From Yarrowia lipolytica (Eukaryota > Ascomycota > Dipodascomycetes > Dipodascales), in NCBI RefSeq assembly GCF_001761485.1, contig NC_090773.1, positions 1,116,001-1,180,000 of the forward strand: 64,000 nt of DNA. Reading direction: 5' to 3'. The position numbers and the translations under genes are program-made. This document shows positions 10,229 to 19,423 of this stretch, one piece after another; position 1 is the stretch's first letter, and every line of letters starts with the position of its first letter. The notes below the pieces were generated by a model. It did no database searches and was not told the origin of the DNA. It worked only from the letters and a program-made list of their open reading frames with translations.

Positions 10229-11293
10229 TCAACTAGGAACAAACAACTCCCCGTACTTTCTCTCGGCCTTGGCTACAGCCCAATCTCGATACTCTTTTGT
10301 CTGCTGACCAACGGTATCACACGTGGAAGGGTTCAGTTTCACCTTGAAGCGCGCAATTGAGCCGGTCTCATATCGTGTTCTAACACTGCCATTGGTCATC
10401 ACACTTCCTCCACTCTTGGGGTACCACACGGGTTGAACCACGTCCACTTCTGAGTAGATTCTCACTTTTCTGCGAGTCAGGCGGCTCACAAGGGACGGAA
10501 ATCTCTTGGTGCTAAGGTATCGCGACGAGCTGGGCTGCTCGGGCGCACTCAGAACTCTTTCATTACCTCTTGTTGTCGCTGAGGAAGAAAGGGGTATCGA
10601 AATGGGTGACGATAGAGTCATAGGGCTATTATCCATGATAGAACCACCGTTGGTATCAAGAGTGCAGCAGTCGGAACCAGTTTCTGGAGATTGTTGGGTT
10701 TTAAAGGCTTCTGATTCAATGGCCTCACTGAGACTTATGTGATCCTTGCTGACGGTGATATGTAGAGGCTTGTTTCTGTCATTGAAGAGCACCTTGACGT
10801 CTCTAGAGTCCGTTCCGCAGGAGACGGCATCTTTCCCAAGCTTCTGTCTCAGCCTATGGATCTCTCCCATTCGACAGTTGAGTTCTAATCTGAGACTGTG
10901 CATCTTGTCTTCGTTTTCCTGCCAGCTGTTCTTGTATTGTTGTCCTACGGCTGCTTCCGCAGCCAGTACCACAGAAGAGCCCAGGATCTCCTGGTAGAGC
11001 TGCCAGACGAGCGCCATAGCTTCGGGGTCGTCTCCCGTGGCTGCCTTTTCGTAGAACAGCGTCCCCAGGTCGTCGAAGGAAAGGAGCCCCCTGCGCCTGG
11101 CAGCCACATCTGTAGCGTGGAGAGCAGACGGAAAGGTGATCTCCTGAGCGTTGTTGATGGTCCCGATGAACAGCTGGTGGTAGTTTCTCAGAGAGTTGGA
11201 GAAGTTGTCGGTTCTCTTGTTGAGTCTTCGGTTGAGAGACTCTCCTCGGGCTGCCAGTTTCGGTTTCGTTTTCCACCACGGATGTTTCAACAT
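10229..11293 (-). CDS. Unrecognised protein with a central helical segment
   Basis: I do not recognise this 354-residue protein. The start is at MLKHPWWKTKPK, and the first 170 residues look folded and mostly helical: NYHQLFIGTINNAQEITFP, LLSFDDLGTLFYEK, then a long Ala/Glu/Gln-rich helix with MHSLRLELNCRMGEIHRLR that looks like a coiled coil. The second half is Ser/Thr-rich and probably disordered, with a basic patch VSRLTRRKVR. The last 40 residues (ending YGELFVPS) seem structured. The helical N-half could be a membrane-bending or adaptor fold (BAR-like), but no signature was seen, so no function is given. It sits alone, divergent from SAK1 across a 3 kb gap. Codon use and base composition match the neighbours. 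Confidence 0.6.
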   Translation of the reverse strand: MLKHPWWKTKPKLAARGESLNRRLNKRTDNFSNSLRNYHQLFIGTINNAQEITFPSALHATDVAARRRGLLSFDDLGTLFYEKAATGDDPEAMALVWQLYQEILGSSVVLAAEAAVGQQYKNSWQENEDKMHSLRLELNCRMGEIHRLRQKLGKDAVSCGTDSRDVKVLFNDRNKPLHITVSKDHISLSEAIESEAFKTQQSPETGSDCCTLDTNGGSIMDNSPMTLSSPISIPLSSSATTRGNERVLSAPEQPSSSRYLSTKRFPSLVSRLTRRKVRIYSEVDVVQPVWYPKSGGSVMTNGSVRTRYETGSIARFKVKLNPSTCDTVGQQTKEYRDWAVAKAERKYGELFVPS

Positions 11294-11676
11294 GAAGATC
11301 GGTTTCGGGTGCTAAAGCAGGATCGGAAAGCAATCACGGGTATCAAGCAGACGTAGAGCAATAGATCGAGAAGAGAGTAACACATGTGAAGAACAACCGG
11401 AGCTATAGTTAAAACATGGAGAACATGTTTGCATAGGTCTTTGTACCCATCCCGTTTTAAGGTGGACAAGTTGAGGTGCGAGAAGATGGAAGTGGCCAGG
11501 TAAGGGTCCTTAAATGTTACTGTAGAAGTCAAGGGTACGGCCCACCGTCGTCTATCTTCTCGCCTGTCTTCTTCCATTTTGCCTTTATTTCGTGATATCC
11601 AAAAGAAAGAAGAAAAAGAAGAAAAAAACCAACCGAGATTTTCTATCCCGCCTTTTGTTGTGTTTTCTGTGTGGTG

Positions 11677-11682
11677 AAAAAA
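11677..11682 (-). terminator. Pol III T6 terminator after the tRNA/5S chimera
   Basis: Six T residues on the minus strand directly follow the 5S-like 3' end GCTGCAATC, which is where RNA polymerase III stops on 5S genes. Confidence 0.55.
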
Positions 11683-11809
11683 GATTGCAGCACCCAGGAT
11701 TCTCGTATGGTCTCCCACTACAATTACTAACTAGGCTCTCTGGGTGCTTTGACCTATGGCCGGAATCGGACGGGGAAGCCTCACGCTCTACCGATTGAGC
11801 TAGCCAGGC
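11683..11809 (-). pseudogene. Chimeric tRNA 5' half joined to 5S rRNA-like sequence
   Basis: Read on the minus strand, 11809 to about 11777 looks like the first 33 bases of a tRNA: acceptor strand GCCTGGC, then TAGCTCAATCGGTAGAGC (D arm and A box), then the start of an anticodon stem. It most resembles a tRNA-Lys. Instead of an anticodon loop it runs into 5S rRNA-like sequence: TTCCCCGTCCGAT, GGCCATAGGTCAAAGCACC, AGAGCCTAGTTAGTA, GTGGGAGACCATACGAGA and the 5S end GGTGCTGCAATC, followed by TTTTTT, a Pol III stop. Part of the 5S half seems scrambled: the GGCCATA...AAAGCACC block is normally near the 5S 5' end, before the TCCCGTCCGAT block. A complete tRNA or 5S molecule cannot be made. Yarrowia is known to carry real tRNA-5S fusion genes, so this is probably a decayed or recombined copy. 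Confidence 0.7.
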
Positions 11810-11864
11810 GGACGATGGAGTTGAAAAAGTGGAGATTCAATTTATGCTTGAAAGAATAATAAAT

Positions 11865-12205
11865 AAAAAAATGAATCATTAGAATAAAAATAAAAAAAAA
11901 ATCACTACCACGAGACCACGACAATGACATCAGAACTAGACGAAGCGTCGACGAACCAACTGACAGCGCCCTGACAGCGCCTTGGCAGCGCACACACCGC
12001 AATGATTCAGAAGTGTATGATTTAAGATTTATTGAATGCCAATAACCCAGCTTACTACCTTGTTAGGTAGATAGGCTGTAATGAAATCATTAGAATAAAA
12101 AAAAAAAAAAAAAACGTGAATGTAATGAAAAATATTGCAATAAAAAATTAGGAAAAAATTAGGAAAAAATTAGGAAAAAATGAATCATCAGAATAAATGA
12201 AAAAA
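11865..12205. repeat. A-rich region with repeated AATCATTAGAATAAA words
   Basis: The phrase AATCATTAGAATAAA occurs near 11874 and 12085, and with one change (AATCATCAGAATAAA) near 12183, each followed by A-rich sequence. An 18-base A run lies at 12097-12114, and ATTAGGAAAAA is repeated three times at about 12147-12179. It looks like repeated slippage or several short retroposed tails; no parent element is recognisable. Confidence 0.5.
11960..11990. repeat. Short GC-rich direct repeat (CTGACAGCGCC)
   Basis: CTGACAGCGCC occurs twice in a row, followed by a third, changed copy (TTGGCAGCGC). It stands out as GC-rich in AT-rich surroundings. Confidence 0.5.
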
Positions 12206-12288
12206 ACCTCTTCCGAGTCCGATTAACGGGTATAGCGTTGTTCATACGCCTCAAGTATTTCCCTCGTCGGTATATCCCTACTCAGAAT

Positions 12289-12416
12289 AAAAAGGCTCTG
12301 ATTATGTTTCATTGCAATTCAGAACAAACCTGTGGTTTATCGTAACATTGAAAATATGAGCTCATATTATAACAGGTTTGTTCTGAATTGTAATTAAAAA
12401 TAATCAAAGCCTTTTT
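12289..12416. repeat. 128-bp hairpin with 45-bp inverted ends (MITE-like)
   Basis: The arms at 12289-12333 and 12372-12416 are inverted copies with a few mismatches. Their inner 19 bases (CAATTCAGAACAAACCTGT) match perfectly. The loop holds a further perfect 16-bp palindrome, AATATGAGCTCATATT. No clear target-site duplication is visible beside the arms, so a miniature transposon is only one reading; a folded RNA or replication-associated cruciform is another. Confidence 0.65.
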
Positions 12417-12763
12417 CCACATATTATTTCTTGTCTTTATCGGGTTCTGTGGGTTCTGGAATTATTGCGGATCCTTCCGAAAGACCCCCTGTTCAGGGGT
12501 ACTCTCGTACGTACATGTACATACTGTAGGGGGTCCAGGTGTCATCGCGTTAGCGAGACATTTGATTAGTCGAGTTGAACCAAGACGACGTTTTGGGGAT
12601 ATTATTAGTCGGAACTTGTCGGTCTAAAAGCGTCCGTTCTTTCAATGACAATACTACGGTACGTGATATGCCATTCCTACAAGTGTGCAATACTATCGTA
12701 GCTACTGTACCGTACTGTAGCTAACCGACGATACCCTTCAATTGTTGGTGCTTGTTTTATACC

Positions 12764-12794
12764 CTCGTATGTACAGTACATACGAGCGCTCGTA
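12764..12794. repeat. Two overlapping GTAC-rich palindromes
   Basis: CTCGTATGTAC-A-GTACATACGAG (12764-12786) is a perfect palindrome around one base, and TACGAGCGCTCGTA (12781-12794) is another perfect palindrome that shares its right arm. Confidence 0.6.
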
Positions 12795-14253
12795 CTATGC
12801 TGTATCGTATCGTCCCGGATGGTTCTTTCCAGCAGTAGTACGAGACATTCAAAAGAAATGTCGCATTTTAACACGTGATTAAACGCCACTGAGCCGGTCA
12901 CAGACGCCCGAAATCGGCTCATTAAACACCTCAAATGGCACGTTTGTTTTTACTGATTTAACCAATTTTTTCGCTCTTCACCACAGATGAATGATGTCAC
13001 TCTCCCTTGGGTTTTTGCTTTTAGATTGCCTTAGGTCCCTCTCACCAGGTGCACTCGAAGTTAACCACCAACCTAGACAAGGCACACGATAGGGACGATA
13101 CCCCAACTACAGTACAAGTACAGTAGCGGCGCAAGCACTTGTAACCAGAATTAGCAGCTGCCCTAAACGACGAAGGGCCCTTCCCTTCCTATTCCAGTCG
13201 CCCTAACCCTGCCCAACCGAACCACCCCATGCATTCTTATCGCGCCTACCCGTGCTATCTCCTCTTTGCTCTTCTGTCGCTCTCTTCATTCCTGTCTCTG
13301 TAGCCGCATGACAGCCGGTTTCAGTTGAGAACTGTATGTATGTACAGCAGAGGGAGGTGTAGATGGCCCTATCGAGCTTGTAGTGGCGATTATGAGACCA
13401 CCGCTAAAGCTACGGCGTATTATCCAGGGTGTCTGTCGAGACACAGCAGAGTGCACGTGCGGCTATCGACCTCCATGTGGCCACGTACTCCGTACAGCGT
13501 GTAGTCGGATGTACTACTTGTACATGGTACAGGACGTACCGGTACTCGTACGAATACTTGTCCTTTTCGTCACCCATTGGGCCCGGTTTGCTTTTTCCAG
13601 TGTGTGTGCTCCCCAGTGCAACGCTGAACACGTGACTTGGGCCGCCTTGACTAGGTTGGCGGATTCCAGATACGAGGGTTTTTTCCGACCCTTTGGAGCA
13701 GGGAAGAAAGGAAGAAGACAACGTGGGCGGTGGCGATTGCGCTTATGGCCGTGGGCTCCATGTGATTTCACCGTCTCAGAGCCGTCACAAGCACGGGGCT
13801 CGAAATAATACCATTGTTTGTGGTGTTTAATTTCGTGTCTGCTTGTAGTGTACCGCCGTAGCTACAAGTACTGTACTCGTACATTAGACGGTTCTTTGTC
13901 TGTTGAGGTGTGGTGTACAGTATCAAGTGCAATGCGAGTATCGTTCCGTAAGTGAGAGCAACAATCTGGGATCGTGTTTGCCCACTCGCCGTATAAATGT
14001 CCAACAAACGTATGCACCGAGTGTGTGTATTACAAAGGAGACTTTTGATGAGCCCTCCGGCGCCCTCTGCGTTCCTCCCAAAAAAAATCAAAAAAAAGGC
14101 TTGTTGTTTTCATTACGTCATAAAAGTTTACCTGGGCAAAAAGTCAAACGGTGGATCATAGCAACAGTCGTCAGAAGCGCTTTTCACACAAAAATACGCC
14201 CGCCAGACGTCCACATAGGCCCCTCCTCCCCGTGAATCGCCCCGAGGAGCCCC

Positions 14254-17052
14254 ATGTCAGACCCCAACCCCCCCGCCGAACGCCCGGACCGTTCGCTCCA
14301 CAGCGCCAGAGCCCTCCACCACACTGGCATGTCTTCCACAACCCCTGGGTCGGGCTCTCCGTCGCGCACCTCCACGCCCGTGCTCACCCACACCAGCAGC
14401 CATACGTCGGTCAAGGAAACGTCGTATGTCAACCTCGACTACGACCCCGTCTCCGGACGCACCACGCTCAACACGTACGAAGTCATCAAGGAGCTGGGCC
14501 GAGGCCAACACGGCAAGGTCAAGCTAGGACGAGACCTGACCACGGGCGAGTACGTGGCCATCAAGGTCGTGGATCGCCTGGGAAAACCCAAGCTCGGCAA
14601 GTACGCCCAGCTGCGCAAAGATCCGTCGGACAGAAACGTGCACGAAGAGGCTGTCAAACGCGAAATTGCCATTCTCAAAAAATGCGAACACCCACACATT
14701 GTGCGACTGCTGGAGGTAATGGATGACGTCAAGTCGCGCAAAATCTTCATGGTGTTGGAATACTGCGAAGGAGGCGAACTGGTGTGGCAGAACGACGACG
14801 GTACGCCCTCCATGACCATGGACGAAGCCAGACAGGTGTTCAGAGACGTGCTCTTAGGTCTGGAGTACCTGCACTTTCAGGGAATCATTCACAGAGATAT
14901 CAAGCCCGCAAATCTGCTCCTGTGCCACAAACAGGTCAAGATTTCGGACTTTGGCGTGTCTTTCACCTCTGCCGGAGATACCACAGATGAGATTGAGCTG
15001 GCCAAAACAGCAGGAACCCCTGCCTTCTTTGCACCGGAGCTGTGCCAAAACAACCCCGGTAAGGGCAACTGCGTCACCAACAAAATTGACATTTGGGCCC
15101 TGGGCGTCACTCTGTATTGTCTGCTGTTTGGAAAAGTGCCCTTCTCTGCCGACTCTGAATACGAACTATTCGAGGTCATTTGCAGAGACCAAGTCACCTT
15201 CCCCGATACAGACGACGACGCCAGTGGTAGCACAAAGACAGATAGCGCCCCCGGTAGCGCAATCAGCACCACTGCGCCCCAGTCTCTTTCCGTGCAAACA
15301 TCCTCTTTCTCTCCCACTTCGGAGTCTTCGCAGTTCTCCCAGAGCTCCGAGAGCGAACGAAGCATCACCTCCCCCACCTCCCAGGCATCTTCTTTTTCCA
15401 CAGCATCTCTTTTGACATCATCCCGCCACGGCTCCAGGGCCAATCTTTCTGGAGCCACCTCTCGAGCGACTAGCAGAGACGCCACAACAGCGCACTCGAA
15501 TGCCACAGCCACACGAGAGCCTCGAGATCTGTCGCAAGCGCGAATGTCGTCACGATCGTCACTATCACGGTACTTTCACCGGGAGAGACACGACTCGTCG
15601 TCTTCTCAGTTGAGCTCTCCTCAGCAACATCATCTCAGTAAGCCCGAACTCCCACCTATTCAGGCTTCGGCCAATACGGACATGCAGCTTGCGCACGATC
15701 TCATTCTCAAGCTGCTCGAAAAGGACCCTAACAAACGCATCACAATCCAGGAAATCAAGGATCACCCATGGACGCAAATGAACATGTGCAACGAGGAGGC
15801 CAGGGAGTTCAACGAGGCCTCCAACGACGAGCAGCGTATCGAAATCACCAACGAGGACCTGCAGACCGCTGTCAGCGGCATTGGCTCGAAAATCAGAAAG
15901 GGCCTCACCAAGCTGGGCACATCTGCGTTGGCCTTTGCTGGAATAAAGCGCCGGGGAAGCGGAGCCTCTACCACAGCTTCAACTACCCGAGGCTCCACTC
16001 CTGTGGGCTCTCCTGCATCTTTCCAGCCCGGAACCTCGGCGGCAACCTCGGCGTCTACGTCATGTATTCCAGACTCTCTTCCCGAGCCTTTGCCCTCTTC
16101 TGTTATGTCGAACCAAAGTGCTCCCCCCATGTCTGCATCGACTACAAATGTGCCCGACCACAACCCACCCCCGCAGATGGTTATCAATCCTCCCGTGGTT
16201 GGCTTTTCTGCTGATGACGATGACGACGACTTGGAAACACCCACCATCAAGGGCATGCCCAAATTTGGAGACACTGTCATCACTGAGGGTCTTCTTAAGT
16301 CGTCACTAGCGTCCGAGATCTTTGATCTTCAGAACGGACCCTGGGCCCAGTCGTCCGACATTGCGTCCCCTCGTTTCCCTCCCATTCTCAGTTCTAGACA
16401 ACTGCGTCAAGAACCACAGGCATATACATCTCTGGACCCTGGCCGAGCATCGTCCGACCGTGCCTCGCCTTCGTACGAGAAAAAGTCGTTTGATGCTCCC
16501 CAGCGGCCCTCCTACGACCGACAAAACTCCGGTGGTTCTCGTTTGGACCCCGGAAGCCGGTCGTTCCTTCCCCTGACCTCAGCCGAGCGTCCTCCTCACA
16601 TCATTGAGCGTCCCTCTGTCTCGCGAGGTCTCTCCATCGACTCCAACGACTCCTCCATCTCTTCGTCTTCTTCTACGGGCGAACTGGAGCTCGTTGTGGG
16701 CCGGAAGGGACCCGGCGAGTTCTCTTCTTCCATCACTTCTGGAGGAGGAGACACGTCCGACATGCGACGTCCTCGTCTCGTGTCGGACTCCCAGATTGAT
16801 CGCACCTTTGAACGGTCTCATAACGAAGCTGTCATGCCCAACATTGAGGACATTGAAATGGAAGATCCCTTTGGTGGCGAGCCAGACAACATGTCCACCA
16901 TCCACTCTGCGCACCCCAGCATTTCTAGCGAAGCCCGGAGCTTGGCAGCAGGAAGCACAACCAGCGCAGGCAGCGATGGAGGCGGACGAAAACGGTCGTC
17001 GACCATTACAAACGGAATCTTGCAGAGACAACGACCCACGTTTGATTTATAG
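14254..17052 (+). CDS. SAK1: SNF1-activating protein kinase (Sak1/Tos3/Elm1 family)
   Basis: This 932-residue Ser/Thr kinase belongs to the CaMKK-like group that phosphorylates the activation loop of Snf1/AMPK when glucose is low. The kinase domain starts near 75: glycine loop GRGQHGKVKLG, Lys104 (AIKVVD), HRDIKPAN with Asp215, DFG at 232-234, and APE at 260-262. The insert between beta 3 and helix C (KPKLGKYAQL, about 111-120) is typical of CaMKK/Sak1 kinases. A Ser-rich insert of about 150 residues (320-465) interrupts the C-lobe before the last part, DLILKLLEKDPNKRITIQEI. The C-terminal 420 residues are Ser/Pro-rich and disordered, as in yeast Sak1. Elm1 and Tos3 homologues have similar domains, so the exact paralogue name is an inference. 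Confidence 0.85.
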   Translation: MSDPNPPAERPDRSLHSARALHHTGMSSTTPGSGSPSRTSTPVLTHTSSHTSVKETSYVNLDYDPVSGRTTLNTYEVIKELGRGQHGKVKLGRDLTTGEYVAIKVVDRLGKPKLGKYAQLRKDPSDRNVHEEAVKREIAILKKCEHPHIVRLLEVMDDVKSRKIFMVLEYCEGGELVWQNDDGTPSMTMDEARQVFRDVLLGLEYLHFQGIIHRDIKPANLLLCHKQVKISDFGVSFTSAGDTTDEIELAKTAGTPAFFAPELCQNNPGKGNCVTNKIDIWALGVTLYCLLFGKVPFSADSEYELFEVICRDQVTFPDTDDDASGSTKTDSAPGSAISTTAPQSLSVQTSSFSPTSESSQFSQSSESERSITSPTSQASSFSTASLLTSSRHGSRANLSGATSRATSRDATTAHSNATATREPRDLSQARMSSRSSLSRYFHRERHDSSSSQLSSPQQHHLSKPELPPIQASANTDMQLAHDLILKLLEKDPNKRITIQEIKDHPWTQMNMCNEEAREFNEASNDEQRIEITNEDLQTAVSGIGSKIRKGLTKLGTSALAFAGIKRRGSGASTTASTTRGSTPVGSPASFQPGTSAATSASTSCIPDSLPEPLPSSVMSNQSAPPMSASTTNVPDHNPPPQMVINPPVVGFSADDDDDDLETPTIKGMPKFGDTVITEGLLKSSLASEIFDLQNGPWAQSSDIASPRFPPILSSRQLRQEPQAYTSLDPGRASSDRASPSYEKKSFDAPQRPSYDRQNSGGSRLDPGSRSFLPLTSAERPPHIIERPSVSRGLSIDSNDSSISSSSSTGELELVVGRKGPGEFSSSITSGGGDTSDMRRPRLVSDSQIDRTFERSHNEAVMPNIEDIEMEDPFGGEPDNMSTIHSAHPSISSEARSLAAGSTTSAGSDGGGRKRSSTITNGILQRQRPTFDL

Positions 17053-17331
17053 GCGGGACCACAGGGGAAGATCATCATCATGATCATCCAGATGCATTCG
17101 CAGATGTAGTGTAACGTCACCACTACAGGTAAATAGAAGACAGTAGCAAAATGACATGCGTACTTAATGAGTTTGGCCGCAAGTATAGGGCAAGGATGTG
17201 TATCTGCTACACATCATGTAAAAAGTATGTTGGCACTGTCATACAGTAGAAGCAGTTATTTATGTAGAACGATGACAACTGGTTGATATTGAAATACATT
17301 ATATAGTCTAGTTTTTACTCTAGCTACAAGT

Positions 17332-18327
17332 TTACTCGAGAGTATTGAGCTGCTTGGCAAGATCCTTGACGGACTCCTCCAGAGTATGGTACTTAAGCCC
17401 GCTCTGCTTGTTGGTCAGAGAGTTGTCGTACTTGGGAATGGTAGAGTGAAGAGGGACCCCCGATCCAGGCTCTCCCACAGGAATCTTGCCCTTGAACTCG
17501 TCCATCTCATTAAGCACGTCCAGCACGTCCTGCGGAGTGAAGATGCCTCCCACTGTGTACCATCTGGAGTTTGCAGACTCCTCGGGTCGCTCCAGAGCTC
17601 TAATGTGTCCCTCGGCCACGTCTCGCACGTCCACCCAGTAAGTAGGACCGGCCTTTCCAATGGTGCTGGACTTGATGATGTCCCACACAATCTTGTTGGA
17701 GGTGTTGAGGGTGGCAGCGGAAACGTCGTGCTTCATGGGTCCAAACACGTAAGGAGGGTTGATGGCCGTGAGACGGAACTTGGGGTTCTTTTCCTTCTGG
17801 AAGTTCCACATGGCCTCCTCGGCAAACTGCTTGGAAGCCTTGTATGTCGAGGCGGGGTTGTTGATGGCCTCCTCCCAGGGCACGTTGGACCAGCACTTTT
17901 CGGTGTACACGGTCTCCGGGTCCTTATGTCGGGCGTCGTAGTATGTGATGGCGGCGTTGGAGGAGGTGATTACCACGTGTTCGACGCCAGGTCCGTGCTC
18001 CTGCGCAGCCTCCAGAATGCCTCGGGTGCCGTTGATGGCGGGATCCAGAATCTCCTTCTGGGGATCCTTGGGGTTGAGGAAGAAGGGCGAGGCGGTGTGC
18101 AGAATGTGGGTGATCTTGTGGTTCTTGAGGGCATTGTTGAAGGCGTCCTTCTGGGCCACGTCCGGCACAATCTCAAACTTGAGGTCGTGACCAGGGTACT
18201 TTTCAGCAAGGAACTTGGCCTTGTTGTCGGATCGCACTGTGGTGACGACAGGAATGCCCCGCTTGACGAGTCCGTCGAGAATGTGGGCGGCAATGAATCC
18301 GGAGCCGCCGGTGAGAAGAACGAGCAT
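17332..18327 (-). CDS. GRE2-like NADPH-dependent reductase (extended SDR), copy 2
   Basis: This 331-residue enzyme belongs to the same extended SDR group as the gene at 8628-9629. The NADPH motif TGGSGFIAAH is at 6-15, the catalytic Ser lies in TSSNAA (121-126), and Tyr162-x3-Lys166 is in YKASK. The ATG at 18327 is chosen because the nucleotide motif follows directly; the open frame reaches 18375, but those 16 extra residues look like leader. A cytosolic role in aldehyde or ketone reduction is known for the family. The two copies differ at many positions, so this is an old duplication and not a recent one. It is convergent with SAK1, 279 bp away. Confidence 0.88.
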   Translation of the reverse strand: MLVLLTGGSGFIAAHILDGLVKRGIPVVTTVRSDNKAKFLAEKYPGHDLKFEIVPDVAQKDAFNNALKNHKITHILHTASPFFLNPKDPQKEILDPAINGTRGILEAAQEHGPGVEHVVITSSNAAITYYDARHKDPETVYTEKCWSNVPWEEAINNPASTYKASKQFAEEAMWNFQKEKNPKFRLTAINPPYVFGPMKHDVSAATLNTSNKIVWDIIKSSTIGKAGPTYWVDVRDVAEGHIRALERPEESANSRWYTVGGIFTPQDVLDVLNEMDEFKGKIPVGEPGSGVPLHSTIPKYDNSLTNKQSGLKYHTLEESVKDLAKQLNTLE

Positions 18328-19423
18328 TTTTGAAAGAATTGACGTTGTAAAAATGGAGGACAGAAGACCTGTCAATATCGGATAAACTAAACGGCACTTG
18401 ATGCGCTTGTATCATGTACCTTTTGAGTTTGGGTTGGCTGGGCTGAAGATATGAGATAACGGAGGAGAATAAAACTGTGTACTGTAAGTTGCACTTTCAT
18501 ATTATATCCATTATAATTGAAACATGAGGAGAATGGGAGTATAATGGTGTTGTTTTTATTGCCTTGAGACTTCTACTTGTCTTGTTATAGCCCCCCTTGT
18601 TGCCTCCTCCGAAACTCAATCAAGCTTGGCGAACTGGCCAACAGAGGAAACACACGATATAAGTATGTACGAGCACTTGTACGGTATATTAGATGGATAT
18701 CCTGAGAGCTCTGATCGAACTTTACACGATTGATTCCACAAAACTCATGAATACTTCTCCACTCTTGTGTCATAGAGAGATTGTAGAAAACACCCAACGG
18801 CTTTCTTACAGTGTGTATGTACTGTGCTCAACTACTTGTACAGTCTTGTTTTACAGCTGAAAATGACTTGCCGTTAGGATCTACAAGTATATTCATTCAG
18901 GTTCATTGCAATATTTCCATCTCCTACTTGTTCAATAAGTACTTGTACTTGTACAAATACTCTTTTCTTTTCTTCCTCTTCCACTCTCCCTCGTTCCTGA
19001 TTCACACCCATCGGCACTTCACTCTCCATGCGGCTATTCTCTTACAGCACCTAAATGGGACCCCGATGATCCATGAACTTTCATGTGAATTTGGCAATGC
19101 AAAACAGAAAAAAAAATGAGACTCCAGCGAAGTTGTTGTACACGCAAAAATACTTGTACTTGAGAGTGATTGGATCAAAATTGGGTCACGTGATACACAA
19201 CAACAACAACATACACGTCCCCGCCAACACCACGGGACAACCTCTTCCTCCGTCCCCACACATCCTTCTTATCAATCTAGATCTCACTCATGTCCCCGCC
19301 AAGCTGTGGCTAACAAGAGTGAACCTTGTGTTGGAGTCACCTCGAACTTAAATTCTTAAGAAGGGCAAGGCTGAAAAATAACCACCTGAGATCATCTGTT
19401 GAACTCTTCATCGACCCCCCGAC
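18328..19423. other. Intergenic: divergent region between the second reductase and SFH5
   Basis: About 1.1 kb with no gene. GTAC/ACAAGTA words are frequent (18655-18690, 18810-18845, 18940-18965, 19140-19160). A TCACGTGA-type E-box lies at about 19184-19191 before SFH5, followed by an ACA repeat near 19198. Confidence 0.6.

Larger units (their letters stand above)
11294..14253. other. Large gene-poor gap between the unrecognised gene and SAK1
   Basis: About 3 kb with no convincing coding region. Separate entries describe a tRNA/5S chimera, A-rich repeats, a 12-bp direct repeat, a hairpin and GTAC palindromes. The right part (12900-14250) is GC-richer and holds CACGTG words (near 12874 and 13628) plus a TATAAATG at about 13993, so it likely carries the SAK1 promoter. 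Confidence 0.6.

Noticed and set aside
11287-11718. 143-residue minus-strand frame overlapping the unknown gene start and the 5S-like end
   Set aside because: It overlaps the 5S-like chimera and has no conserved-looking part; no splice signals to the unknown gene were found.
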